Origin: Epiperipatus broadwayi
Taxonomy: Eukaryota > Onychophora > Udeonychophora > Euonychophora > Peripatidae
Length of the DNA: 64,000 bases
Assembly: GCA_028023455.1 (NCBI GenBank)
Contig: JAQFVV010000031.1
Span: forward strand, 7,986,093 to 8,050,092
Reading direction: 5' to 3'
The notes below the pieces were generated by a model, which was not told where the DNA came from, did not search any database, and saw only the letters and a program-made list of their open reading frames with translations. Of the stretch, positions 27,190 through 38,748 are shown in pieces; position 1 is the first letter of the stretch, and the number at the start of each line of letters is the position of its first letter. The position numbers and the translations under genes were made by a program.

Positions 27190-27845
27190 AAAAATCACCG
27201 GTCTTTATGTAATGATTGGTTGAAATATAATTCTTTTGTTTTATACCTGGCTATTTTTTAAAGTGTTTTTCTTATATTTTTCTTCACATGATCACCATTT
27301 CTTATCCTTGCTCATAACTGTTATTAAAACAGACAAAGCTCTCCATGCAGTACTTCCACTTAGTGCAAGCCAGAGTAGTCAATGGATGCCAGACCACAAG
27401 CTAGAAACTTGTCTGGGAATACTGAATGGGTAGGCACTAGATAGGGATTTTATGCATAAGCCTTCTGGTATCCATTGATTACTCTGTCTTGCACTGAGGG
27501 GTGCTATATAGAGAGATTTGCCTGTTTTATATCATTCTTCAGTTATTAACATTATTTTTAACTTTTCATTATATTTTACCAATTTGAATGTGAAATAATT
27601 CGATTATTAGAAGCTATATAATCAGAGATGACTATTTCTAAGAGAAAAATCCCTCTAAGATAAAAATCACCGGTGATGTCACATAATGATTGGTTAAAAT
27701 ATAATTTTTTTGTTTTATCACCAAATATTTTTCAAATGTTTTTCTTATATATTTTTTCAGTTATTAACATTATTTTTAATTCTTCATTAGATTTAACCAA
27801 TTTCAATCTAAAATTATTCAAGTTTTAAAAGCTGAATTGAAACAA
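27190..27845. repeat. Second local duplication, one copy interrupted
   Basis: Left copy: CACCGGTCTTTATGTAATG through TTTCTTATATTTTTCTTCA, then after an insertion CAGTTATTAACATTATTTTT onward. Right copy (27665-27845): the same text uninterrupted. The left copy is split by a foldback element at 27287-27527, so the right copy shows the empty target. Confidence 0.8.
27287..27527 (-). mobile_element. Foldback family, 241 bp copy
   Basis: The minus orientation is shown by CATGATCACC at the left end. It is flanked by TATATTTTTCTTCA (27273) and TATATCATTCTTCA (27528), 12 of 14 matching. The empty site in the neighbouring duplicate reads TATATATTTTTTCA. The two arms are present but the loop is mostly deleted. 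Confidence 0.8.
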
Positions 27846-28198
27846 TTCTGTGTATTTTAGATTAATATTTTGTGAATAGAAACAGACTAGATATCAAATT
27901 GATGAATAATAGTTCTTAGATTTTTTATGTAATGGACCAATACAAAAATTAGACCAAAATTGTACCACTTATACAAGTTGAATTTATGTGCTAAAGAGGT
28001 GATAAATTTATTTTTTTAATTAATAAAATATCAGTAAGTGCACACAGTTGAATGGGTTCATATCCATATATATTAAAATCAGTTATCAACAACATATAAG
28101 TTTAATTAATTATTATTTATTATAAAAAAGAATTTTTATTATTGGTTTATAAGAATTCAAAGATGTTTAATTTTAATTATTATGTAGCACATCTGTGT

Positions 28199-28199
28199 G

Positions 28200-28244
<45 letters not shown>
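28199..28244. repeat. (TA)n microsatellite
   Basis: A pure TA tract of about 45 bp. Confidence 0.95.
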
Positions 28245-28248
<4 letters not shown>

Positions 28249-28985
28249 TTATGAAAACATTTAGAAGCATATGTAAATTACAATGTAATAACATAGTTTT
28301 ATATTATTCTAATCAAAATCAGAATGCTCAATTTATAGCATACTCAACAGACCTTAATTTAATTTTGTTATTAATAAATTTATGTTTTATTAAGATTTTC
28401 TGGGGAATTTATTTAATCCTAAAATATTTTTAAAATATTATACATTTTGTTTATTTATATCTTGCTCACTGAGCTGGATTTCTGCATAATGATCAATTAC
28501 ATGGCTTGGGGTTTATGTTTAGTGTTATAGACATTCAGTTGATAATGATTTCATTATTTCTCTTGTGCTGGATGGTGCAAATATACATTTTTAAAGACCA
28601 TGCTTTAAATTTTATTTATAGTTTTTATTATTAAAATTATGTGTATGGTTGGCCACAGAGAATTGAGGGTGATCACATGTTTTAGTATCCCAGCATTATT
28701 TTTTAATTGTTGTATTCTTATAAATTAGCACTTAAGTTTGTGTATCCAAGTTATTATTTATATAATCTGTCTCAAGCTGGGCAAGTTCTAAATAATTAGC
28801 TTGGTCTATTGTGAACTACTGTTGATTTATTTTACTGTTAATCATTCATGATGATGAATGATTTATTGTTTTTCTGTGTAATTCTGGTAAACTTAAAGTT
28901 AGTCTTTAATATTGCTGATCTCTCATGCTAGTGATTTGTATTCAATTTTATACTTAAATTTTGTATTGAATGGGCTTGATGATGA
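28245..28985. other. Intron sequence, nothing recognised
   Basis: AT-rich DNA. A small perfect inverted repeat AATCATTCAT with spacer GATG lies near 28842. No exon was found. Confidence 0.5.
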
Positions 28986-29945
28986 TTTTCCATCACCCCA
29001 GATCCACCACTATAATTTCTCTGTAGTGCTTCTCAGGGATAACTGATGAATTCGTAATATTATTTGTAAGATATTTCATGTAATAAAAATATGATAACTA
29101 AATAGCTGACATTTCAATACCATAACAAGCACTTTCCTAAAAGCTTCTTTTTCTCAAACCATAAGAATGTATGTTGGGGAGATTTAAAATCATTATTTTT
29201 TTTTGTTATTTTTCCCCATTCTCAAATTCTATTGGTTGAGAAGTTTTAAAAAATATTTTATTATTCAATAGCTTTGTCCAAATATTGTTAATTTTTTTGA
29301 TTCGCACATTTCATTTATGCCCTTGGGCATTTTAAAAATCTCTATAACTCTCTTTAGCAATATTTGGTCATATTGTTTAATTTTTGTAGAATATGTGTTT
29401 TATTAAATGATGCCATGGTTAATTAATTTAGTGTGTGAATAAATGACTGATGAATTAGATTTTTTCTAACTGCTAAAATGTGTTCTTTCTTTCTTATGTT
29501 TATTCTACAATCGGTCTATCCAATGTATGAATGTAATCAAACCCCACCTGGAATTTCATATATGCCATGACATTCCAAAGGAATTTTCTTTTTAGGGTGT
29601 GGAAATACTTCATTAATTTTTTTTAAATGTAGTATACATTGTGTGGATTTTATTTTTCTTCAAAACATTATGAATTTGATCAGTTATTCCTTTTATATAT
29701 GGCAGAACAGTCTTAATTTTTAAGTATCAAAATATTTTTCTTATATAAAACACACCTATTATTAATCCTGTGAGACAAACCATTATGAAGAGCCATTTGT
29801 TATTAGCATAGATATCTTTGCAACAATGGCTGACATCAGAAAGTCTCTTAGATCTATCTAACCAAGTCTTAGCATAGATATCTTGGAGAAAATGGCTGTC
29901 AGCAAACAGTCTCTTAGTTCTATTTAATAATGTACTTTCAATGGC
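28986..29945 (-). pseudogene. PLE lineage 2 relic, left inverted arm
   Basis: Read on the minus strand, this is the 3' half of a Penelope-like element: an RT-GIY-YIG linker (text like LPYIKGITDQ), a GIY-YIG region and a 3' UTR. Its partner is the plus-strand relic at 29946-30764, with which it forms a long imperfect inverted repeat. Near its inner end a block of about 85 bp is duplicated in tandem (two AGATATCTATGCTA texts). Frameshifts and stops are frequent throughout. Confidence 0.65.
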
Positions 29946-30764
29946 AAATATATTGCTAGATAGAACTAAGACCCTTTCTGATGACAGTCATATTTGTAAA
30001 TATATCTATGCTACTAAAAATGCTTCTTCATAATAGTTTTAATCATATGATTATTAATAGGACTTTTTATATAATAAGAAAAAATATGTTGATATTTCAA
30101 AAATTAAGACTGATCTCTCATATATAAAAAGAGTAACTGATAAAATTCATAATATTTCAAAGAAAAATAATATCCACCGAATTTATACTATATTTAAAAA
30201 ATTAATGAAGTATTTCCACACCGTAAAGATAATATTCCTTTGGAATCTCATGGTGTATAGAAAATTCCATGTGGAGCTTGATTCATACATTGGACAGATC
30301 AATAATAGAATCAACATAAGAAAGGAAAAATACATTTTGGAAGTTAGAGAAAAAATGTAATACTTCAGCTATTTATTCACACATTAAATTAACTAATCAT
30401 GACAACAAATTTAATAAAACATATATTCTGTCAAAAATTGAACAATATGACCAGAGATTGACTGCTAAGCAAAGCTATAGAGATTTTAAAAGGCCCAAGA
30501 GCATAAATGATAAGTGCAAATTAAAGAAAATTAAGACTATTTGGAAAACCTATTGGAGGGTAAAATATGTTTTTTAAAACTTCTCAACCAATAGAATTTG
30601 AAAATGAGGAGAAAATAACAAAAGAAAAAAATAATGATTTTAAAACTTACCACATATATTCTTATGATTTGAAAAAGAATAAGTTCTGAGGAAATTTCTT
30701 GTTATTGTATTGAAACATCTGCTATTTAGCTATTATATTTTTAAGCTCCCAGAAATAATACTAT
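29946..30764 (+). pseudogene. PLE lineage 2 relic, right inverted arm
   Basis: Plus-strand pieces in changing frames read DRTKTLSDDSHICK, KKYVDISKIKTDLSYIKRVT, KNNIHRIYTIFKKLMKYFHT, HGV-KIPCG, SYIGQ and RINIRKEKYILEVREK. These are the linker and the GIY-YIG nuclease of a Penelope-like element of a different lineage from the one at 9-12 kb. An in-frame TAG replaces the Tyr codon of the GIY-equivalent strand and several frames are shifted, so the copy is dead. It lies in the M13-like intron. Confidence 0.7.
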
Positions 30765-30769
30765 GAATT

Positions 30770-30813
<44 letters not shown>

Positions 30814-30818
30814 AATTC
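30765..30818. repeat. Perfect 54 bp palindrome with microsatellite core
   Basis: GAATTC, then an AC run, a TA run, a GT run and GAATTC, symmetrical over the whole length. It marks the 3' end of the plus-strand PLE relic. Confidence 0.95.
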
Positions 30819-30851
<33 letters not shown>

Positions 30852-32655
30852 AGCCATTATTTGCATCACAGAATTTTAAAAGCTATAAACTTACAATATA
30901 TCATTGTTTATAAAAAGTTAAAAATGATACCACTTATGATTACTTTTACTATTTATATTAAGATAGCAAAAATGCACAAATACATTTTTAATCTTCAGCA
31001 TTACCTTATAAGAGTTAATTTGGTTCTAGAAATTAACATTAGCTCTTAAAATTATTATATGTTAAATACCATTGTTTAATTATACTACTTATTTTTTTAC
31101 ATAAATTGGAAATTTCTAAGGTAATGAAATGAATAATTTAAGAATTTACTCTGTGAAGATTATTTCAACCAAATGGATTCAGATAAATTAACATCTCCAT
31201 GTGATAATGTTGAAGTTTACAAAAGTTATTGCTCATATTTACCATCTTAACAAAAACACAAGAGTTCTAACAAGTGATATCAATTTAATCTGCTAACGAT
31301 CATAAAACAATGATGTGATTTTAGTTAATTAAAAGAGCTATGATCATGATATTCAATATACTGAAATCTGCTCAGTAGAAATAAAGATAACTTTAAAACA
31401 ATATACGTTTATCTTTTCTGTATAAATGTCTGAACATTTGTATGTATAATATAAATTAAATTTAATAAAGATAACGTCGACATTAACAGTGCTTCTTAAA
31501 ATTATGTACACATATAATTAATGAAGTAAGTGACTATCCCCTTCAGACTATGAACAAATAAAACTCGTGACAAAGGATAAAGAAACAATGAAATCATGAG
31601 TCCTTTATGTTTTTGATGTACATTATCTTACACCCGCCAACATTGGTGGAAACATAGAATGAATTCAGTATATCAGCCGGATAAAAATATGACATTAATA
31701 TATATATATATATATAAAGAGAGAGATTTTAATTAATATTCAACTATAACTTTGAAAAGTAAAAATGAGCATTAATCATAATTTATAAAAATATAAGTAC
31801 CTGGTGCATAAGTAGAAAGAGATAAACAGTCAGGAGATACACTTATTATTGATATATATATATAAGGTGTTTATTTATATAGCGCTATGTTATTAAATTG
31901 TAATTGTAAATTAGCGATCAGGATAATGCACATGAGCTTTACAAATTTTTTAAACTATATTTAAATGAATACTCTCATTCTCAAACACAAAATAATGATG
32001 ACAAACGCCGGCACAAACAAACGTGTAAATAACCATTTACAATTTTCTAAAAATTAAAACAATTTTTTAAGCGAATATTATATAATACCCAGATCAGGAG
32101 AAAGTTATTAGTCTAAATACCGGTTTATTATCTTTAAAAAATTGTTTATGATTATAGAAATATGTAAATGTGTTTAATAAGGTCTTTATTTATACATTTT
32201 CAAGAGAATATTAGATAATATCCAGAACAGGAGAAAGATGTTAGTCAAATTGTTGGTTTATTATTAAATATTCATTAAAAAAATTGGGTTCGTTTGCTTT
32301 ATTTACATATTTTTTAGTGCCACATTATAATATATATGCATAATTTTCTCCATGTATAAAATATTGTTTGTTCTTATTATCTATCGCTCGACTAATACAT
32401 ATTTGAAATCTCATCCTGGAACTAATAAGTATCAAGTCTGTTATGACTAAACTTAAAGAAAATATATTATTTTATAAACTAATAATAAGTAATAATTATT
32501 TAGATAAATATGGAAAATGATTGTTGTAAATAAATGGTTGATCAAAAAAAATACAAATTTATAAAATATGTTTATAATATATACATATATAAGCTTTCTG
32601 AAACTCTGATTTTAAAATGTTTTAAACTTTAAAATAAAAATTAAAAGACATTACC

Positions 32656-32656
<1 letters not shown>
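30819..32656. other. Intron sequence with short (TA)n tracts
   Basis: TA tracts occur at 30821-30849, 31699-31716 and 31853-31864. Around 31600-31690 there is a GC-richer block with ACACCCGCCAACATTGG. It is open for 35 codons on the minus strand but has no splice sites, and may be an old repeat. No exon is supported. Confidence 0.45.

Positions 32657-32690
<34 letters not shown>
32657..32690. repeat. (ATA)n trinucleotide repeat
   Basis: About 11 ATA units. Confidence 0.95.
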
Positions 32691-32691
<1 letters not shown>

Positions 32692-32845
32692 CTCTTTATG
32701 ATGACCTTGGAATTTTTTTTTAATCTCAAAAAACAATAATTTAATATGGTTTAAAAGAACTCAAGCGTTAAAAAATATTGTTCCTTAATTAGTTTTTTAA
32801 AATTTATTTTTAAAGTAGTAAAATAAATAAAAGAAAAATATTTAC

Positions 32846-32988
32846 CAAGTATTTGGTGTTATTAAATATGACTGAAGAATTGACCGAATTCATCCACTGA
32901 GCAACGCATTTTTTCCGTTTGTTGTATTCTTTATCAGATTTACGACACCACCAATCCCCTAATTTTTTATCCGTATCGGAATATCTAC
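32846..32988 (-). CDS. Exon of M13-like (neprilysin family) protein
   Basis: This is a 143-nt exon on the minus strand with acceptor TTTTTTGCAAAG and donor GTAAAT. It opens with GT, which completes a split codon (Gly if the preceding base is G), then encodes 47 residues and ends in phase 0. The protein reads RYSDTDKKLGDWWCRKSDKE, followed by a segment with KKCVAQWMN. This matches the stretch just after the HExxH helix in M13 zinc metallopeptidases (GRNFNKDGDLVDWW...C, as in human neprilysin), the family that trims small peptides at the cell surface. The WW pair and the conserved Cys are in place. Codon use is less AT-biased than the flanks. The HExxH exon should lie upstream on the minus strand, but it was not found within the window. 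Confidence 0.75.
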
Positions 32989-33780
32989 CTTTGCAAAAAA
33001 TAAATAAAAACTAATAAAATATACAATATTAGGCTTTTTTTGCATAATTTCAAGATGTATACTTAATTTTATTTTATTTTTATTTAAAAAGATATATTAC
33101 AATCATCTCTAAACTAACGGTTCAAAGTGATTACATGCTCGGTTGACCCGAACGAAGATCGATCGGATACTGAATAATGCGTAGTTACACTATTGATAAT
33201 TCGACTTCAAAGCATTTTAAACTCCGATGGAGTTTTCTAATGTCGATTTACTGATTTTTTGATTGATTTTAGTAAAGACAAAAATTACAAAATTATTAAA
33301 CTGTAAAAATAGTATTGATAATGTTCTATATTGAAGAAGACATATTTCGTTTCCTATCAACTTTTATAGAAAATTTTGTGTATATATGAATGACTTCTTA
33401 AAACTGCTGATACAGAGGTTGTATGCTTAAACAAACTTGGTAAAATTAATAAACATTGGACATACTTAATGTCTCTAACATTAATTATTTATTTTAAAGC
33501 TAAGTAGAATCACTTTTCCGCCAAAATATTATAAAATCGTCTAATACTTTAAGCATTTTTTAATTGATGTTATTTTACCATTCTTTTCACACAACATTGA
33601 CTTTACACTTTAATCTTTATATTTATTGAAACATTGAGTACTCAACTAATTTTTGAAATTTCTCCAAATTTCTTCATGAGTTTCAAAACTGAGATATTTT
33701 TGAGATTTTTTTTTTTGACGTGTGAAATTTTCAACATATATATATATATAGCTCTCCTGCTAATAATCTAACCAGCCTTT
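32989..33780. other. Upstream intron sequence, nothing recognised
   Basis: AT-rich DNA with a GC-richer patch at 33120-33240. No M13 exon carrying HExxH was recognised here on the minus strand. Confidence 0.45.
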
Positions 33781-34191
33781 AATTTATTCGTTGGAAAATG
33801 AGTACCTACCTCTCAATAACGTCTATCTGATTATTTACATATCTGCCTATTTGTTTTCTTACTGTTTGCATTGTATTTAAGCACCAACTGTTTACCTATC
33901 TGTCAGTTGATCTATCTGTTTAACTATTCTACCTCTATTTATTTAGCCATTTATTTATTATCTATCTATGCATCTATATAAATATTTATAGATGTTTTTA
34001 TGTATGGATCTGGGTATTTCTGCTATTATCTATCTGTTTCTTTATTTAATTATTTAAATATCCATCGATCCATCTATTTATTTATCTTTCCATCTGTCTA
34101 TTTCTTTATCTTTATCTCTCTCTCTATATATATACATATATAAATCAATTTATCTACTTTTCTATATCTATCAACCTATCTATTATTTTCC

Positions 34192-34289
<98 letters not shown>
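33781..34289. repeat. (TCTA)n tetranucleotide repeat with decayed flank
   Basis: A pure TCTA array runs for about 98 bp at 34192-34289. It is preceded by about 400 bp of interrupted CTAT/TTTA/CTGT-type units, an older decayed part of the same array. Confidence 0.9.
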
Positions 34290-34554
34290 AAACAACCAAA
34301 TTAATTCACAGTTTACACTAAAAGAAGATATCATATTTATCTTTCTCGTTATATATGTATTTTTCAGAATAACCTCCACATATAATATCTTTAAACTCCT
34401 TTAATCCTTTAATTAAGTAAAAAATACTAACTTTTTATAAACCAGTATTTATAATATCTCTACAACCAACTTTAAAATATTATATTTATCACCCAGTTAA
34501 TGGCTTATGTAACCAGGCCAAAAACGGTCGGTATAACGCAAAGTATATATATTA

Positions 34555-34706
34555 GATCACTCCACGTGGTTAAAAAATCCAGCACCACCCTCTGTGAAAT
34601 AAGTATGTATTTCAAAATAACTGGTTATTTTGAAATACGGACTCTAATATATTTATTTCACAGAGGACGGTCGGTGCTGAGTTTTCTCAACTATGTAGGT
34701 GATTTA
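34555..34706. mobile_element. Short foldback MITE-like element
   Basis: Outer arms are ATCACTCCACGTGGTT and, inverted, ATCACCTACATAGTTG. Inner arms contain AGCACC...CTCTGTGAAATAA on the left and its inverse on the right. The centre is a 13 bp perfect palindrome, ATTTCAAAATAAC with a TG spacer. No coding capacity. No second copy lies in the window and a target duplication was not identified. Confidence 0.6.
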
Positions 34707-35394
34707 ATATTTTATATTTATTTCAATTTAATATTAGCACTGAAATTAATTTCATATTTATATATACACATAAATGGTTTTATGTATACATAGATATATA
34801 CTTATCCGTAGGGAAATTTTGAAAAATAATGGAAAGTTAAACTCACTTATTGATATAACCCAACTGAGGTTAAAGCAGAGAGAATGGTGAATGTAAAACT
34901 GCCACATCAAAAAAATATTTTTTAATTTCTCAATTAGAAAAGTTTATTTCAGAACAAATATAAAAGCACTTATAAAATAGATAAAATATATTTGGAGTTG
35001 ATTTCTTTCAGGATTTAAATATGTTCATAAGTTATAGAAAAAAATGCAATAGAAATTAACCGTTTTATGCCGATTATATTGGAAATAAACAAATTCTTAC
35101 TAATTATATCCTTTAAATTATCTTTTTCTGGAACTAAATATTATGTTTTCTTTTTTTTTTTTTTATCTATTTTAATTAGGAAAAGTAAAGAAAAAAATAT
35201 TTATATGTTTTTATTATCTCAAAAGGATTTGTTTGATAAATGAAAAAATATATATCTTTGCAGATTGTATATTTTGTTCTCTTATTTGATAAGTAGCAAT
35301 TCATTTTTTTAATTTAATCTATCTGGTTAATGAAAATGGGTTTCCAATATACGATTTACATTTAAACAATTTTTTTACTAGAACTAGATAAGCT

Positions 35395-35625
35395 TGTCCA
35401 TTAAAGTTTGAATAGTTGCTATCATAATATATAACGAGCATTGATTGATATATGGGTGAGAGCTGAGGATTCGAACCAATTGATGTGTGTTGATTCAGCT
35501 GATAATATGTATAAAGTAGATCACATCTTTTTCGCGTGTATGTGGTCATGTGTATCAGTTGCATAAGATGGAATGAATTACTTAATTGGAGCTTGAATGT
35601 CTGGGTTTAAATTCCATCTAATTTC
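35395..35625 (+). repeat. TTCGAA-box repeat family, copy 1
   Basis: This copy shares with those at 35700, 46150, 46925, 47095 and 60895 the text CCATTAAAGTTTGAA, GCATTGATTGATATATG, ATTGATG and GTGTTG, and a final GTCTGGGTTTAAATTCC. The last string resembles a tRNA B box. It is possibly a SINE. Confidence 0.6.
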
Positions 35626-35699
35626 ATCTAGCTTAAGTATATTTACTTTACTTTTATTTAAATATTACACTTTCAGTCAATATTCTGTCCATCACTCAT

Positions 35700-36100
35700 T
35701 TGTATATTTAAATGGTTTTAAGGTCATACATATGAAGGGTCAGAATGACTTATTATCACATGAAAATAACAACAAAATTGGCAAACAAGGGCTTTGGACA
35801 TTCTATCATCAGATTTTCCATGATATGAACGGCTTAATAGTTGGAGAGTGAAAAAGACTAAAGGCTGCCCATTAAAGTTTAAAGATTTTCTACCTTAATG
35901 TAAACTAAGCACTGATTATATATGTGTGGAAGATGATGATCTGGACCAATTGATGAGTGCTGGTCCATCACAAAATGCATATCGGACATTATTTATCTTT
36001 TTTACATATATGTGGGCATGTGTATCGGTTGTGTAAGATGGAGTGAATGACTGGAGGAAGCGTAAAAGTCTGGGTTTAAATCCTCTCTAATTAAAACTAG
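35700..36100 (+). repeat. TTCGAA-box repeat family, copy 2 (longest)
   Basis: This copy extends further upstream than copy 1, starting AAGGTCATACATATGAAGGG. It contains TCATCAGATTTTCCATGA, CCCATTAAAGTTTAAAG, GATCTGGACCAATTGATGAG and the closing GTCTGGGTTTAAATCC. The order of blocks matches the inverse of 46150-46560. There is no ORF of its own; the 84-codon frame here is accidental. Confidence 0.7.
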
Positions 36101-37674
36101 AAAAGTTTATTTTTTGTTAAGTTAAAAAATGAATATAAAATTTAGTATTTTTATTGTATTTATTTATCTATTGAAAGAAGAAGTCGTTCTGAATATTTGA
36201 AGTCGCTTCTAAATTATATTTTTATTTCACAACTAGTTATTGCTTATAAAGGTCTATCTTATCGCATGGCATTGCTTAAAAAGTAATAAATGTAATAAAA
36301 TTTAAAAAGAAAAACGCTATAAACACTGAAATGCATTCTAGTTTTAGAAAATAACTTTATTGAAAATTGATAAATTTATAAGTTGTATATATTTACCTAA
36401 CTTTTTTATTTGTTATTGTATAGTATGATATTAAATCCATCTTAATATTTGGGGCACTACTGTTCCTTTTTCTGCAACCATTAAATAAGCATTAAAAAAT
36501 TTGATAAATGTTAAAATGTTCAAATTATCTAAAATTCTATCTTGTAAATATTGATTTATTTTTTATATAAAAATACAATAATGAATTCTGTGTTAATAAG
36601 CCCCCCCCCCGGAAATGAATAGTTTAAAGTTTATAGCATTACTGTATCACGTATTTAATTTATTACAGTTAAAAGTAAAATATACACAGATTGAAATAAC
36701 ATTTTAAAAATTGGTAGAGAATAAGGCTTATAAACTTGTGTAGAATAATATATATATATATTTGAATACAGATGAACTTTATACCCATGATGTTTAGATC
36801 CCTATAATTATATATAGTGCAAACTAGACTTGAATATGAAGGGTGAACAAAAGTGTGCTGTTGATGACTTAAATATAATAAGAATAAGAATTAAAGTGTA
36901 TACTATGCCATCATTAATAGATATTATAAGGAAGCCTAACTCAATCTGGTATAAATAATAATCATAATTAATAAAATATAATCTTAATAAACTCTTCTTA
37001 TAATGAAATGTAACTAATCATGAGACTGTATTTCGGTTACATGTGAATATGTTTTAAAATTAAACATGCCTAAAACGCACATCTAATTGCATTAAGCCAT
37101 GATGAGATTCAATAATAATGAATTTTAAAATACACTTTGAATCATAAACAATAACTGAATGACTAACAATAATGATAATAAAAATTTATCTAATTTGTTA
37201 TAAAATAATTTTTAATTTGTGGAATTAATAATATTATAATAATATTCAAATGTACGTTCTAATTACCATACATTTTTTCTTTTAATTTCTTTTAGCTAAT
37301 ATATCAGGATTAATTATCCATCACTAAAATAATGATTGATAATTGGATAGCAAAAACGATTTTGTTGGTGTCCAACCATCCAGAAATAACAGAATAATCA
37401 TCGTTACATAATGAAAGTCAAATAATTATCTTTATTGTATTTAAACTAATAATGACAACAAAGATTATCATATTTTAATAATACTAATCATACTAATGAT
37501 AAATCAACTCTTATGACGATATAATAAAGAATAGTCATAATAATATTTGGATCAATGATGATGGTGGTTATATTCATGTAAACCTCACTCTTTTGTCTCA
37601 GAATAAATACAACAGGATTCAAATACTAAATTTGACACTATTTGTAACACTGAAAAACATTTAAGTGATGATTT
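36101..37674. other. AT-rich sequence, nothing recognised
   Basis: A 10-base C run lies at 36601. No exon or repeat was identified. Confidence 0.5.
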
Positions 37675-37695
37675 GCAACTTTATTCTATATCTTT

Positions 37696-38727
37696 TAAGA
37701 GGTGGGGTTTTTTTTCAAGAAATTTATTTAACAAATATAAAATATATAAAGGTTTGTTTACAAGTTTAGATTACATTAGATTTTTTTATCAGGCTTCACA
37801 TGTGATCTTGGAAGACTTCAACAGCAGGTGAAGGGTTCCATTTAGGACTTCTTCTACATGCATAGTAGAGTTTTGCAATAGATGAAACTAATTGATGACT
37901 GGTGAAGTTTTGGACCAATGTGACTGCTTATTGTTCTGTTGTTGGGATTTCAAACAACCTCCATGTCTCAGAGTAGATAGTACATGTTGACAGTACTTCA
38001 TCTCGTTTCTTGATCTTGTTTATGATTTTGATAAATAGTTGAAGTGGACTCAGATGAGACCCTTGAAAGGATAGCTTACAATGAACCAGCCAAACTGAGA
38101 ATGACAGGAATATAGAAAGTCTGATCCATGCAAATGTTCTACTGCTAATGCAGCATTTAATAGAGGCTACCATTTGATAGCTGATTTTAGATTTAGTATG
38201 TATAAGTTGTCTGATGCTATTGAGGGTGGGACAATTGTTAATGATGTGTTCAAATGTTTCAATTTCATGCCTACAGAGTTGGCATTGAGGGTCTATGTGT
38301 TTAAATCCCCTTTTATTTACCAAGAAAGATTTGGTGGGCATGGTGTCTAAGTTTATCTTTATGATGAAGTCAAGGTATTTTGTCTCAAGACTCCATAATT
38401 TGAACTGTATTAATATTCTCTTATTTGTAGTGCATAGATGAGAAATAGGGCAGTATGGGTGTGGGTGCTGAATCTTGTAGGCATCCCAGTATTTAATTTT
38501 TGATGAGTATGCACTTTCAGGATCATAGTAGAGGCATTGACTATGGGAGGTTAAGGATGTGATTCAATCTTGTTTGTGAAAGGGAGGGCAATCAGTGGGG
38601 TTAATAGGCATAAAGACTTGGAAGTTTTCCAGAGCCTTGTAAAGTTTGTAAATAAGGTTTTGAGTCTTCTGGAGGATGAAGGTATTGGGGGAGTGGAGTG
38701 ATAGTCCATTTAGCCAACATGGAAGAT
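37696..38727 (-). pseudogene. 5'-truncated LINE, C-terminal ORF2 fragment
   Basis: A single minus-strand frame runs from the left break near 38727 to the stop at 37928, interrupted by one TGA near 38567. The last 137 codons are open. The encoded end of a non-LTR retrotransposon polyprotein shows a Cys-Cys-His-Cys motif, CQLCRHEIETFEHIINNCP (C-x2-C-x8-H-x4-C), of the kind found at the C terminus of LINE reverse transcriptases. The copy is flanked by 21 bp direct repeats (GCAACTTTATTCT then A/T, ATCTTT) at 37675-37695 and 38728-38748, with one mismatch. This is the signature of target-primed insertion followed by 5' truncation. The upstream RT domain is missing. The clade is not determined. Confidence 0.75.
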
Positions 38728-38748
38728 GCAACTTTATTCTAAATCTTT

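Noticed and set aside
29050-30730. Hammerhead ribozyme core (CTGANGA ... GAAAC) in the PLE tails
   Set aside because: The right arm has CTGAGGA and, 21 bases later, TTGAAAC, but no convincing stem II or stem III can be drawn, and the left arm lacks the CTGANGA core.
31600-31690. Minus-strand frame with LNSFYVSTNVGG, resembling the VNAYYSP region of M13 peptidases
   Set aside because: It lies downstream of the DWW exon, the wrong order for that motif. It has no splice sites, and its ending and GC content fit an old repeat better.
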